Origin: Paracoccus yeei ATCC BAA-599
Lineage (GTDB): Bacteria > Pseudomonadota > Alphaproteobacteria > Rhodobacterales > Rhodobacteraceae
NCBI RefSeq assembly: GCF_000622145.1
Contig: NZ_JHWH01000009.1
Span: forward strand, 87,683 to 151,682
Length of the DNA: 64,000 nucleotides
Reading direction: 5' to 3'
Positions 35,413 to 43,565 of this stretch are shown piece by piece. Numbering within the stretch: the stretch's first letter is position 1; each line of letters starts with the position of its first letter. Made by a program: the position numbers and the translations under genes. The notes under the pieces were generated by a model. That model saw only the letters and a list, made by a program, of their open reading frames with translations, was not told where the DNA came from and did no database searches.

Positions 35413-36576
35413 TCAGGCCGTCTGCGCAAAGATTTCGCGGCCGATCAGCATCCGCCGGATTTCCGAGGTGCCGGCGCCGATCTCGTAAAGCTTGGCGTCG
35501 CGCAGCAGGCGGCCGGTGGCGAACTCGTTGATATAGCCGTTGCCGCCCAGGCACTGGATCGCCTCCAGCGCCACCTGCGTCGCCTTTTCGGCGGCATAGA
35601 GGATGCAGCCGGCGCTGTCCTGGCGCGTGGTCTCGCCCCGGTCGCAGGCGGCGGCCACGGCATAGACATAGGCCCGGCAGGCGTTCATCGTGGTATACAT
35701 GTCCGCGATCTTGCCCTGCATCAGCTGGAAGCTGCCGATGGGCTGGCCGAACTGTTCGCGCTGGTGGACATAGGGCACGACGATATCCAGCGCGGCCGCC
35801 ATGATGCCCAGCGGGCCGGCGGCCAGCACGACGCGTTCGTAATCCAGCCCCGACATCAGCACCTTGACGCCCTGGCCGACCTGGCCCAGCACGTTTTCCG
35901 CCGGGACGCGGCAGTCCTGGAACACCAGCTCGCAGGTGTTCGAGCCCCGCATCCCCAGCTTGTCCAGCTTTTGCGCGGTCGAAAAACCTGCCATCCCGCG
36001 TTCGACGATGAAGGCGGTGATGCCGCGCGGCCCGGCCTCGGGGTCGGTCTTGGCATAGACGATCAGGGTGCTGGCGTCGGGGCCGTTGGTGATCCACATT
36101 TTGTTGCCGTTCAGCACATAGGCGTCGCCGTCGCGGGTCGCGCGCAGCTTCATGCCGACCACGTCGGACCCCGCGCCGGGCTCGGACATGGCCAGCGCGC
36201 CGACCTGCGCACCCGAGATCAGCCCGGGCAGGTAGCGCGCCTTCTGGTCCGCCGTGCCCCAGCGCCGCATCTGGTTCACACACAGGTTCGAATGCGCGCC
36301 ATAGGACAGCCCCACCGAGGCCGAGGCGCGGCTGATCTCCTCGATCGCGATGCAATGCGCGAGATAGCCCATGCCGGCGCCGCCGTCCTCCTCGGGCACG
36401 GTGATGCCCAGCAGCCCCAGGTCGCCCAGCTTGCGCCACAGGTCCTGCGGGAACTCGTTCTCGGCGTCGATCCGGGCGGCGCGGGGCGCGATCTCGGCTG
36501 CGGCAAAGCGGCGCACGGTGTCGCGCAGCGCCTCGATGTCCGCGCCCAGACCGAAGTTCATCACCGCATTGAACAT
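35413..36576 (-). CDS. liuA: Isovaleryl-CoA dehydrogenase
   Basis: The 387-residue flavoprotein is an acyl-CoA dehydrogenase that oxidises isovaleryl-CoA to 3-methylcrotonyl-CoA, handing electrons to ETF. Family motifs are [78 protein letters not shown] and [20 protein letters not shown]. The catalytic glutamate of isovaleryl enzymes sits in the [14 protein letters not shown] region, not near the C-terminus as in other members; the [10 protein letters not shown] motif is seen here. It is the first gene of the liu operon. It diverges from an AraC-type regulator across 171 bases that must carry both promoters. Confidence 0.94.
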   Translation of the reverse strand: MFNAVMNFGLGADIEALRDTVRRFAAAEIAPRAARIDAENEFPQDLWRKLGDLGLLGITVPEEDGGAGMGYLAHCIAIEEISRASASVGLSYGAHSNLCVNQMRRWGTADQKARYLPGLISGAQVGALAMSEPGAGSDVVGMKLRATRDGDAYVLNGNKMWITNGPDASTLIVYAKTDPEAGPRGITAFIVERGMAGFSTAQKLDKLGMRGSNTCELVFQDCRVPAENVLGQVGQGVKVLMSGLDYERVVLAAGPLGIMAAALDIVVPYVHQREQFGQPIGSFQLMQGKIADMYTTMNACRAYVYAVAAACDRGETTRQDSAGCILYAAEKATQVALEAIQCLGGNGYINEFATGRLLRDAKLYEIGAGTSEIRRMLIGREIFAQTA

Positions 36577-36747
36577 GTTCTTTCCTCCATCCGCCGGGCG
36601 GGTCCTGCCTGTGCCTTGCGGGGATGGGCCGGCAGACCGCCAAAGGCGGCCGTGCTGTCCCTCTCTCTCCCCACGGGCAGCTTAGCGGCGGCCGGATTGC
36701 ATTCGGCGCCAGATCCTGTGCAGGATGCGCCACGAAAGGACCCGTTC

Positions 36748-37788
36748 ATGCGCAAGTCGCTGTCGCGCCGCCAGACCCCGGTCGCCTTTGTCCAGGCGAT
36801 CCTGCGCGCCTATGCGGACCGGGGCATGGACGCGGGGCCTGCGCTGGCGGCGGCGGGGCTGGGTCCGGCCGATCTGGCCGATCCGCAGGGGCTGGTCGCG
36901 CTCGAGCGGTTCGAGGCGCTGTCCGCCCATGCCATGCGCGAACTCGACGACGAGGCGCTCGGCTGGTTTTCGCGCCGCCTGCCTTGGGGCAGCTACGGGA
37001 TGGTGCTGCGCGCGTCGCTGCCATCGCCCGATCTGGGGGTGGCGCTGGGGCGCTGGTGCCGGCACCACAACCTGCTGACCGAGGACGTCCGCCTGACCCT
37101 TGCCCGCGACGGCGATGCCGCCCGGGTCCGCGTGGCCGAGGCGCGCGCGCCGGGACCCCTGCGACGGTTCTGCCTGGTCAGCCTGCTGCGCAACCTGCAC
37201 GGCGTCGGCTGCTGGCTGGCCGACAGCCGCATCCCTCTGCGCGAGGCGCATTTCCCCTTCGACGCCCCGCCCTGGGCCGAGGCGCTGCGCCGGATGTTTC
37301 CCGGGCCTGTGCGCTTTGGCGCGGATACGGCGGGGCTGGTCATGGATGCGGCCTATCTGGAGCTGCCCGTCGTGCGCGACGACCGCGACTTGCGCACGCT
37401 GCTGCGCCAGCCGATCCCGCTGATGGCGCGCGTCTATCGCCAGGACCGGCTGCTGTCGCACCGGATCACGGCGCTGCTGGCGTCGGCACCCCCTGCCGCC
37501 CAGCCCGACGCCGAGACCATCGCGGCGTCCCTGGGCATATCGCTGCGCAGCCTGCAGCGGCACCTGCGCGACGAAGGCACGTCGCTTGCCGCGCTGAAAA
37601 CCCGGGCCCGGCTTGAACGGGCGGCGGGCCTGCTGGTGCGGGGGACGCTGCCCATCAAGCGCATCGCCCATCTGGCGGGCTATCGCGACGAAACGAGCTT
37701 CAGCCGCGCCTTTCGCCGCTGGTCGGGACAAAGCCCCGCCGAATACCGGCGCGGCCACGCCCCGGCAGCGGCAGCGGCGGGGGTGTGA
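36748..37788 (+). CDS. AraC-family regulator, probably of the liu operon
   Basis: The 346-residue protein has an N-terminal arabinose-binding-like sensor domain of the OruR type (PVAFVQAILRAYADRGMDAG, LGWFSRRLPWGSYGMVLRA, LRRFCLVSLLRNLHGVGCWL). The C-terminal AraC DNA-binding domain has two helix-turn-helix elements: AASLGISLRSLQRHLRDEG and IKRIAHLAGYRDETSFSRAF, then RRWSGQSPAEYRRG. I start at ATG 36748, preceded by AAAGGA. It faces away from liuA across a short gap, the usual arrangement for the activator of leucine breakdown, and the ligand may be a branched-chain acyl compound. The sequence alone does not prove the target. A hairpin CCGCCAAAGGCGG lies in the shared upstream region. Confidence 0.85.
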   Translation: MRKSLSRRQTPVAFVQAILRAYADRGMDAGPALAAAGLGPADLADPQGLVALERFEALSAHAMRELDDEALGWFSRRLPWGSYGMVLRASLPSPDLGVALGRWCRHHNLLTEDVRLTLARDGDAARVRVAEARAPGPLRRFCLVSLLRNLHGVGCWLADSRIPLREAHFPFDAPPWAEALRRMFPGPVRFGADTAGLVMDAAYLELPVVRDDRDLRTLLRQPIPLMARVYRQDRLLSHRITALLASAPPAAQPDAETIAASLGISLRSLQRHLRDEGTSLAALKTRARLERAAGLLVRGTLPIKRIAHLAGYRDETSFSRAFRRWSGQSPAEYRRGHAPAAAAAGV

Positions 37789-37881
37789 AGGCGGACGGCT
37801 GTTTGTCCGCATGCGGCGCGACGCGGTCAGGATGAAGCGCGCGCGGCGCCGAAGAAACGGTGTTTCACGGCGCCCTCGGGC

Positions 37882-38652
37882 TTACGGCATCAACTGGCCG
37901 CCGTTCACCTCGATCACCTGGCCGGTTACATAGCCCGACAGAATCCCCGAGGCGAGGAACAGGAAGGCGCCGACGCATTCCTCGGCCGTGCCTTCGCGGC
38001 CCATCGGGATGGTGGCGCGCTGCGCGGCCATCGCCTGCGGCGAGGTATAGCGGTCGTGGAACGGGGTCTGGATCAGGCCGGGGGCCACGGCGTTGACCCG
38101 GATGCCGTCGGCCACGAATTCCTTGGCCTGGCCGCGCGTCAGCGTGCTGACGAAGCCCTTGGCGGCGGCGTAAAGCACCGCGCCGCCTCCGCCGCCGTTG
38201 CGCGCCGCGACCGAGGTCGTGTTGATGACGAAGCCGCCACCCGCCGCCTTCAGATGCGGGTGGGCGGCTGCGGTCGCCTGCCAGACGGACTTGGCGTTCA
38301 GGTCCAGCACGCGGTCGAAATGCTCGGGCGTGGCCTCGGTGGTGGGCACCCGGCCCAGCATGCCGCCCGCGTTGTTGATCAGCCCGTCCAGCCCGCCCAG
38401 GGCCTCCGCCGCCTCATCGACCACGCGCTGCGCGGTGCCGCCGCTGCCCATGTCGCCCTGCACCAGCACGATGCGCCCGGGCGCCTGGGCCTGAACCGCC
38501 TGCGCGGCCGTGCCGCTTTCGTTGTAATGGACCGCGACGCGGGCGCCCTGCGCGGCCAGCGCCGCCGCCACCGCCGCCCCGATCCCGGTCGAGCCGCCCG
38601 TCACCAGCACCCGCTTGCCGTCGAGATCGCCGATCCTGATCTGTTCCCACAT
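37882..38652 (-). CDS. Short-chain dehydrogenase/reductase (SDR)
   Basis: The 256-residue protein is a classical SDR with the NAD(P)-binding motif RVLVTGGSTGIGAAVAAALA, the NNAGG strand (GLINNAGGMLGR), the catalytic Ser in VINTTSVAARNGG and the YxxxK pattern in LYAAAKGFVSTL. The PG motif is VAPGLIQTPFHDR. The arginine-free VAVHYNESG loop after beta-2 allows either cofactor. GGGGGAAAC precedes the ATG at 38652; the frame is open for 54 codons further upstream without any ribosome site. It stands alone, converging with the AraC gene and divergent from the small membrane protein. The substrate is unknown. Confidence 0.88.
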   Translation of the reverse strand: MWEQIRIGDLDGKRVLVTGGSTGIGAAVAAALAAQGARVAVHYNESGTAAQAVQAQAPGRIVLVQGDMGSGGTAQRVVDEAAEALGGLDGLINNAGGMLGRVPTTEATPEHFDRVLDLNAKSVWQATAAAHPHLKAAGGGFVINTTSVAARNGGGGGAVLYAAAKGFVSTLTRGQAKEFVADGIRVNAVAPGLIQTPFHDRYTSPQAMAAQRATIPMGREGTAEECVGAFLFLASGILSGYVTGQVIEVNGGQLMP

Positions 38653-38840
38653 GGCCGTTTCCCCCTTCTTTGCGTCCGGCGCCATCCTGGCCGCCGAACC
38701 ACACCATTCAGGAGTTCGACCAGGAATGCCATGCATCATAGCGGTGAAGGGACGGGGCGCGGCGGCCCGGGGCTGCATCCTGCGGTTGCGCGCCGCCGGA
38801 GCCCGTGCCAGCATCGGCCGGCAACGGCATGGGGGCGATC

Positions 38841-39095
38841 ATGCGCGACTTCTTCATTCTGTGGATGGAACGGATCATCAATGTGGTGATCGTCCTGGGC
38901 GCGATCGGCGTCTTCGCCGGGGGCATCGTGGTGATGCTGTCTCCGACGGGAGGTGTCCTGCAGGGGCTTCTGGCCTGGATCATGGGCGCGATCTATCTGC
39001 TTCTGATGGGCGGCATGGTCTATCTGGGCCTGGGCATCTACAACAACACCCGCCGCACCGCCGAGGCGGTCGAGCGGCTGTCCCGCCAGCCCTGA
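38841..39095 (+). CDS. Small membrane protein, 84 residues
   Basis: The product has two hydrophobic helices (IINVVIVLGAIGVFAGGIVV and LLAWIMGAIYLLLMGGMVYL) joined by a short loop, with a charged C-terminal tail (NNTRRTAEAVERLSRQ). It is probably an inner-membrane protein with both ends in the cytoplasm. I do not recognise a family of known function. The start could be ATG 38841, with GGGGGCG nine bases upstream, or ATG 38829, four codons earlier. It diverges from the SDR gene and precedes the B12 region. Confidence 0.7.
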   Translation: MRDFFILWMERIINVVIVLGAIGVFAGGIVVMLSPTGGVLQGLLAWIMGAIYLLLMGGMVYLGLGIYNNTRRTAEAVERLSRQP

Positions 39096-39153
39096 CACCG
39101 GGGCCTTTTTGCCCCGGTCCCGCAACCGCCCGCCCCGGGCTTGCGCTTGGCGC

Positions 39154-39182
39154 TTGACAGGCCGGGGGCAGTTGCGCGAACA
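39154..39182 (+). promoter_or_regulatory. Candidate promoter of the riboswitch-btuBCD transcript
   Basis: A perfect -35 hexamer TTGACA lies at 39154-39159, about 30 bases before the first conserved part of the riboswitch. The -10 region at the right spacing (around 39177-39182) is GC-rich and a poor match, so the placement rests on the -35 box and position only. Confidence 0.35.
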
Positions 39183-39187
39183 GGTGC

Positions 39188-39370
39188 GCGCTTTGGTTCC
39201 GGCCCGCTAGGCCGGATGAAAAGGGAACCCGGCGGGCCGCCTGCGGCCAATCCGGGGCTGCCCCCGCAACTGTGGGCGGAGAGCGACGGCCGACGACGCC
39301 ACTGGGATCCGTCCCGGGAAGGCCGGCCCGAGCGATGATCCGCAAGCCAGGAGACCTGCCAGGGCGATCA
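39188..39370 (+). promoter_or_regulatory. Cobalamin (B12) riboswitch
   Basis: The leader contains the conserved pieces of the adenosylcobalamin-class riboswitch in order. These are a GGTTCC...GATGAAAAGGGAACCCGG paired element (about 39195-39232), GGGGCTGCCCCCGCAACTGTG (39253-39273 region), CCACTGGG and GGGAAGGCCGG (39299-39325), and the B12 box GCAAGCCAGGAGACCTGCC (39342-39360). It lies upstream of a TonB receptor of the BtuB kind. It should switch btuB off when cobalamin is plentiful. The 143 bases from its end to the btuB start hold GC-rich pairing sequence that may form the expression platform. Confidence 0.93.
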
Positions 39371-39512
39371 CCCATTCCGGGCCGCGGGGCGCGCCCGGAT
39401 AGCGGCCTATCCGCAGAGGTGAGGAGCCGTCCTGCGGGGGCCCGCCTGTCCCCGGTTCCAGGACATTTCTGCAACCGGCAGGCCCTGCCTGCCACCCGGA
39501 AGGCCCTTGGAC

Positions 39513-41435
39513 ATGCACCCCAAACGAACCCCGCTGATCGCGCTGGCCACCCTGTCGGCCGCCGCCCTGCTGCCCGCCGCCGGTTCCGCGCAGGACGCGG
39601 TGACGCTGGACCCCGTGATCCTGTCGGCCGGCTTTGCGCCCCAGGCCGCCGACGCCTATGGCCGCGCGGCGACCGTGCTGACCGCCGCCGAGATCGAAGC
39701 CCGCGGCATCGCGACCGTCCAGGACGCGCTGCGCGCCGTGCCCGGCGTCTCGGTCTCGAGCGCGGGGACAAGCTTCACCCAGGTCCGCATCCGCGGGGCC
39801 GAGGCCAGCCACAGCCTGATCCTGATCGACGGGATCGAAGTGGCGGGCGGCGGCGACGAATACGTCCTGACCGGGCTGGAAACCGCCAACATCGACCGCA
39901 TCGAGGTGCTGCGCGGCCCGCAGTCGGTCTATTACGGCTCGAACGCCTCGGCCGGGGTCATCAACATCATCACCCGCGGGGGCGAGCCGGGCCTGCATTA
40001 CGGCGGCGGGATCGAGCTTGGCAACGGCGCGGCCGCCTCGGCCCATGTCAGCCGCAACGGTGAGCGGGGCGGCCTGGCGCTGAACCTGTCGGCGCGCGAC
40101 GACCACGGTTTCGACCTGTCGGGCGACGGCGGCGAAAAGGACGGCATCCATCGCAAGACGCTGGGCCTTTCGGGCTGGGTCCAGGCGACCGAGGCGCTGC
40201 GCCTGGGCGCCACCCTGCGTCGGTCGTGGGAGCGGTACGACAGCGACGCGCTTGCCACCTACGACGTCCTGACCGGCGGCTATGTCGATGCCGGGGGCAA
40301 CCCCGTCACCGGCCCCGAAGGCTATGTGAACGACGACCCCGCGCTGTTTGGCAAGCGCGACGAGCGCCAGGGCGCGCTATGGGCCGAATTCGCCAGCCTG
40401 GACGGCTGGCTGACCCATCGGCTGGACTATCAGGACTCGGTCTTCAAACAGAACAACGAGGGCGCCGGCTGGACCACCGGCAAGACGCGCAAGCTGAAGT
40501 ACCGGGGCAGCCTGGGACTGGACGGCCGGCCGGTCGAGGATGCGGCCCATATCCTGGGCCTGCTGGCCGAGCGGCAGGAGGACAGCTCCACCGCCGCGCC
40601 GGATTATCGCCGCGAGATGACCTCGCTGGCGCTGGAATATCGCGGCTTCCTGGACAACGGACTGAACCTGCAGGCCGGCGTTCGCCACGACGACAACCGC
40701 GTCTTCGACGATTTCACCAGCTGGACCCTGGCGCTGTCCTGGCAGGTGCCGGACCGGCCCTTCCGGCTGCACGCCTCGGCCGGGACCGGGCTGGTCAACC
40801 CGTCCTATTACGAGCTTTACGCCGATGACGGCTATACGCGGGGCAATCCCTATCTGCGGCCCGAAAAGAACCGCGGTTTCGACCTCGGGGTCGAACTGTC
40901 CCTGCCGGACGGGCGCGGCAGCGTCGATCTGACCTATTTCCGCGAAACGCTCGAGGACGAGATCACCTATGTCGGCGGCACGGCGCCGGACTGGCGCGGC
41001 ACCTATGTCAACCAGCCCGGCGAAAGCCCGCGCGAAGGCGTCGAACTGGCCGCCCGCGTCAATGCCACCCGGAACCTGGACCTGGCGCTGAACTATACCT
41101 ACCTCGACGCCAAGGACCCCGATGGCGCGGTCGAGATCCGCCGGCCCCGGCACGAACTGGGCCTGTCGGCCACGCTGGCCGTGCTGGACGGGCGCGGATC
41201 GCTGACCGCCGACCTGCGCCATGTCTCGGGCAATTTCGACACGCAGTTCTGGAACGACCAGACGCGCGAGATGCCGTCCTTTACCGTGGTGAACCTTGCC
41301 GCCGGCTATGACCTGACCGACAACATCCGCCTGACGGGCCGGGTGGTGAACCTGTTCGACCGCGATTACTCCGAGGTCTGGGGCTATGCCACGCAGGGCC
41401 GCACCGCCTATGCCGGATTGCAGGCCCGATGGTAG
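39513..41435 (+). CDS. btuB: TonB-dependent vitamin B12 receptor BtuB
   Basis: The 640-residue outer-membrane receptor has a signal peptide (ending near GSAQ before DAVTLDPVILS). A plug domain follows (VLTAAEIEARGIATVQDALR, GVSVSSAGTSFTQVRIRGAE, LILIDGIEVAGG, IDRIEVLRGPQSVYYGSNAS, GVINIITRGGEPG), then a 22-strand-type barrel ending in LFDRDYSEVWGYATQGRTAY with a C-terminal aromatic/basic end. The DPVILSA segment may serve as TonB box. Control by the cobalamin riboswitch fixes the substrate as a corrinoid. I start at ATG 39513 because GGAAGG lies eight bases upstream; a TTG two codons earlier is too close to that site. It is followed by btuC and btuD. Confidence 0.93.
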   Translation: MHPKRTPLIALATLSAAALLPAAGSAQDAVTLDPVILSAGFAPQAADAYGRAATVLTAAEIEARGIATVQDALRAVPGVSVSSAGTSFTQVRIRGAEASHSLILIDGIEVAGGGDEYVLTGLETANIDRIEVLRGPQSVYYGSNASAGVINIITRGGEPGLHYGGGIELGNGAAASAHVSRNGERGGLALNLSARDDHGFDLSGDGGEKDGIHRKTLGLSGWVQATEALRLGATLRRSWERYDSDALATYDVLTGGYVDAGGNPVTGPEGYVNDDPALFGKRDERQGALWAEFASLDGWLTHRLDYQDSVFKQNNEGAGWTTGKTRKLKYRGSLGLDGRPVEDAAHILGLLAERQEDSSTAAPDYRREMTSLALEYRGFLDNGLNLQAGVRHDDNRVFDDFTSWTLALSWQVPDRPFRLHASAGTGLVNPSYYELYADDGYTRGNPYLRPEKNRGFDLGVELSLPDGRGSVDLTYFRETLEDEITYVGGTAPDWRGTYVNQPGESPREGVELAARVNATRNLDLALNYTYLDAKDPDGAVEIRRPRHELGLSATLAVLDGRGSLTADLRHVSGNFDTQFWNDQTREMPSFTVVNLAAGYDLTDNIRLTGRVVNLFDRDYSEVWGYATQGRTAYAGLQARW

Positions 41436-41493
41436 GCGGGGGGCCCTGCACGCCCGCCCGCGGCCTGGGCTGCCGTCGCCGCGCCGCCCGGTC

Positions 41494-42486
41494 ATGACGG
41501 GGCGCGGCTATCCCCTGTTTCTGGCGGGCCTGGGCGGGCTGGTTGCGGCGCTGTTTCTGGCCTCGCTGCTGATCGGTCCCCTGGGGATCGGCCCCTCGTT
41601 CGCCGCCCTGACCGGACGGGGCGACGCGATGCTGGGGCTGGTCCTGCGCGAGATCCGGCTGCCCCGCGCCGCCCTTGGCCTGATGGTCGGGGCGGCGCTG
41701 GGGCTGTCGGGGGCGGCGATGCAGGGGCTGTTGCGCAACCCCCTGGCCGAGCCGGGGCTGATCGGCACCTCGGCCTCGGCGGCGCTGGGGGCGGTGCTGG
41801 CGATCCACCTGGGGATCGCCGCCGCCTTTCCGCTGGCGCTGCCGCTGATGGCGCTGGCGGGCGCGATGCTGTCGGTCGGGCTGGTGCTGGTGCTGGCCGG
41901 GCCGCGCGGCGGCACGCTGGCGCTGATCCTGGCGGGGATCGCCATTGCGGCGCTGGCGGGGGCCGCGACCTCGCTGGTGCTGAACCTGTCGCCGAACCCC
42001 TTTGCCGTCAGCGAGATCCTGTTCTGGATGATGGGCTCGCTGGCGGACCGTTCGATGCTGCATGTCTGGATCGCGGCGCCGCTGATTGGGCTGGGCGCGG
42101 CGCTGGTCCTGCCCTGCGGCCGGGGCCTGGACGCGCTGACCCTGGGCGAGGACGGGGCCGCCGCGCTGGGGATCGACATGCGCCGGCTGCGGCTGCGCCT
42201 GGTCCTGGGCAGCGCTGCGCTGGTCGGGGGCGCGACGGCGGTGGCGGGCGCCATCGGCTTTGTCGGCCTGGTCGTCCCGCATGTGCTGCGTCGCGCCGTC
42301 GGCGCGCGGCCGGGGCGGCTGCTGGCGGCCTCGGCCCTGGGGGGCGCGGCCATGGTGCTGGCCGCCGATATCGCGGTGCGGCTGGTCCTGCCGGGGCGCG
42401 ACCTCAAGCTTGGGGTGCTGACGGCGCTGGTGGGCGCGCCCTTTTTCCTGCATCTGGTGCTGGCCACCCGGGGGCGGGCGCCATGA
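41494..42486 (+). CDS. btuC: Cobalamin ABC transporter permease (FecCD/BtuC family)
   Basis: The 330-residue inner-membrane protein is of the FecCD family. Typical motifs are LREIRLPRAALGLMVGAALG, LSGAAMQGLLRNPLAEPGLI, GTSASAALGAVLAIHLG, FAVSEILFWMMGSLADRS, LGIDMRRLRLRLVLGSAALV and GAIGFVGLVVPHVLRRAVGA, the last being the contact loop for the ATPase. About ten transmembrane helices are expected. Position after a riboswitch-controlled BtuB makes cobalamin the likely substrate. Its stop overlaps the btuD start (ATGA). No BtuF-type binding protein gene is present in the window. Confidence 0.9.
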   Translation: MTGRGYPLFLAGLGGLVAALFLASLLIGPLGIGPSFAALTGRGDAMLGLVLREIRLPRAALGLMVGAALGLSGAAMQGLLRNPLAEPGLIGTSASAALGAVLAIHLGIAAAFPLALPLMALAGAMLSVGLVLVLAGPRGGTLALILAGIAIAALAGAATSLVLNLSPNPFAVSEILFWMMGSLADRSMLHVWIAAPLIGLGAALVLPCGRGLDALTLGEDGAAALGIDMRRLRLRLVLGSAALVGGATAVAGAIGFVGLVVPHVLRRAVGARPGRLLAASALGGAAMVLAADIAVRLVLPGRDLKLGVLTALVGAPFFLHLVLATRGRAP

Positions 42487-43235
42487 CGCTGGTGCTGTCG
42501 GGACTGACCTGCCGGCGCGGCCCCCGCGCGGTGATCGAGGACATCGGGCTGGTGCTGCGGCCGGGCGAATTCGTCGGCCTGTTGGGCCCGAACGGGGCGG
42601 GCAAGACGACGCTTCTGCGCGCCGCGCTGGGGCTTTTGCCGGCGACCGGGCACAGTTCGCTGGCGGCGCTGCCGCCCCGCGACCGGGCCCGCGCCGCCGC
42701 CTTCATGCCGCAGTCGCGTGACATCGCCTGGCCGATGACGGTCGAGGCGCTGGTCTCGCTGGGCCGCATCGCCCATCCGGGCAGCGCCGGGGCGGCGGAT
42801 CGGGCGGCGGTCGACCGTGCGCTGGAGGCGCTGTCGATCGGCGCGCTGCGCCATCGCCCTGCCACCGCGCTGTCGGGGGGCGAACAGGCGCGCGTGCTGC
42901 TGGCCCGGGCGCTGGCGCAGGAAACGCCCCTGCTGATCGCGGACGAGCCCACCGCCGGGCTGGACCCCGCCGCGCAGATCGGCGTCATGCGCCTGTTCCG
43001 GGGCCTGGCGGACGCGGGCAGGACGGTCCTTGCCTCGCTTCACGACCTGGGCCTGGCGGGGCGGCACTGCACGCGGCTGGTGCTGCTGGACCGGGGCCGG
43101 ATCATGGCGGACGGCCCGCCCCGCCAGGTTCTGACGCTCGCAAACCTGGCGCGCTGCTTTGGCGTGACGGCGCAGGTGGCCGATGGGCCGCACGGCCTGT
43201 CCGTGCAGCTTCTGGACCGGATCGAGGCGCCCTGA
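42483..43235 (+). CDS. btuD: Cobalamin ABC transporter ATP-binding protein
   Basis: The 250-residue ATPase has Walker A GLLGPNGAGKTTLLRAALG, the Q-loop in FMPQSRDIAWPMTVEALV, the signature LSGGEQARVLLARALAQ, Walker B PLLIADEPTAGLD and the His switch in ASLHDLGLA. It powers BtuC. The order btuB-btuC-btuD with four-base coupling indicates one transcript under the B12 riboswitch. In other rhodobacteria a btuF or adenosyltransferase gene may stand nearby; none follows here. Confidence 0.9.
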   Translation: MTLVLSGLTCRRGPRAVIEDIGLVLRPGEFVGLLGPNGAGKTTLLRAALGLLPATGHSSLAALPPRDRARAAAFMPQSRDIAWPMTVEALVSLGRIAHPGSAGAADRAAVDRALEALSIGALRHRPATALSGGEQARVLLARALAQETPLLIADEPTAGLDPAAQIGVMRLFRGLADAGRTVLASLHDLGLAGRHCTRLVLLDRGRIMADGPPRQVLTLANLARCFGVTAQVADGPHGLSVQLLDRIEAP

Positions 43236-43301
43236 GCGCGGTTTTCGCTTGGTCCCGGGCGGTTCGCTGCTAGGATGGCCGGCGGAACAGGCAGCATCCT
43301 C

Positions 43302-43565
43302 ATGTCAGACTGCGACGATCCCCAGGCCGAGGTCTTTCCCCGCCAGCTTCGGTTGCGCCGCTGCGACGCGGAACGCAACATGAACCGCTATTACCGCATG
43401 AGGGTCGAGCGCGACCTGTTCGGCGGCACCAGCCTGATCCGCGAATGGGGCCGCATCGGCACCCGGGGCCACATGCTGATCGAACCCCACCGCGACGAGG
43501 GCGAGGCGATCACCGCCCTGTTGCGCCTGGCCCGCGTCAAGCGCCGCCGAGGCTATCAGGGCTGA
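43302..43565 (+). CDS. WGR-domain protein, 87 residues
   Basis: Almost the whole product is a WGR domain: RLRRCDAERNMNRYYRMRVE, then DLFGGTSLIREWGRIGTRG with the name-giving WGR, and a C-terminal helix ending RVKRRRGYQG. WGR domains bind nucleic-acid ends in PARP proteins and also occur as free-standing small bacterial proteins of unclear role. The ATG at 43302 starts just before the domain; an in-frame ATG at 43275 is possible, and neither has a strong ribosome site. The gene overlaps the 3' end of the converging helicase-nuclease gene by 29 bases. Confidence 0.8.
   Translation: MSDCDDPQAEVFPRQLRLRRCDAERNMNRYYRMRVERDLFGGTSLIREWGRIGTRGHMLIEPHRDEGEAITALLRLARVKRRRGYQG

Noticed and set aside
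36577..36747. Operator for the AraC regulator between liuA and the regulator gene.
   Set aside because: A short hairpin (CCGCCAAAGGCGG) is present, but no tandem direct repeats typical of AraC sites could be fixed, so no site was annotated.
33709..37788. A 1359-codon frame that runs into the AraC regulator gene.
   Set aside because: Only the last 346 codons (from ATG 36748 with AAAGGA) show protein features; the rest is antisense to liuB and liuA.
39507..39512. TTG at 39507 as the btuB start.
   Set aside because: It lies only two bases after GGAAGG, whereas ATG 39513 has eight-base spacing and starts a normal signal peptide.
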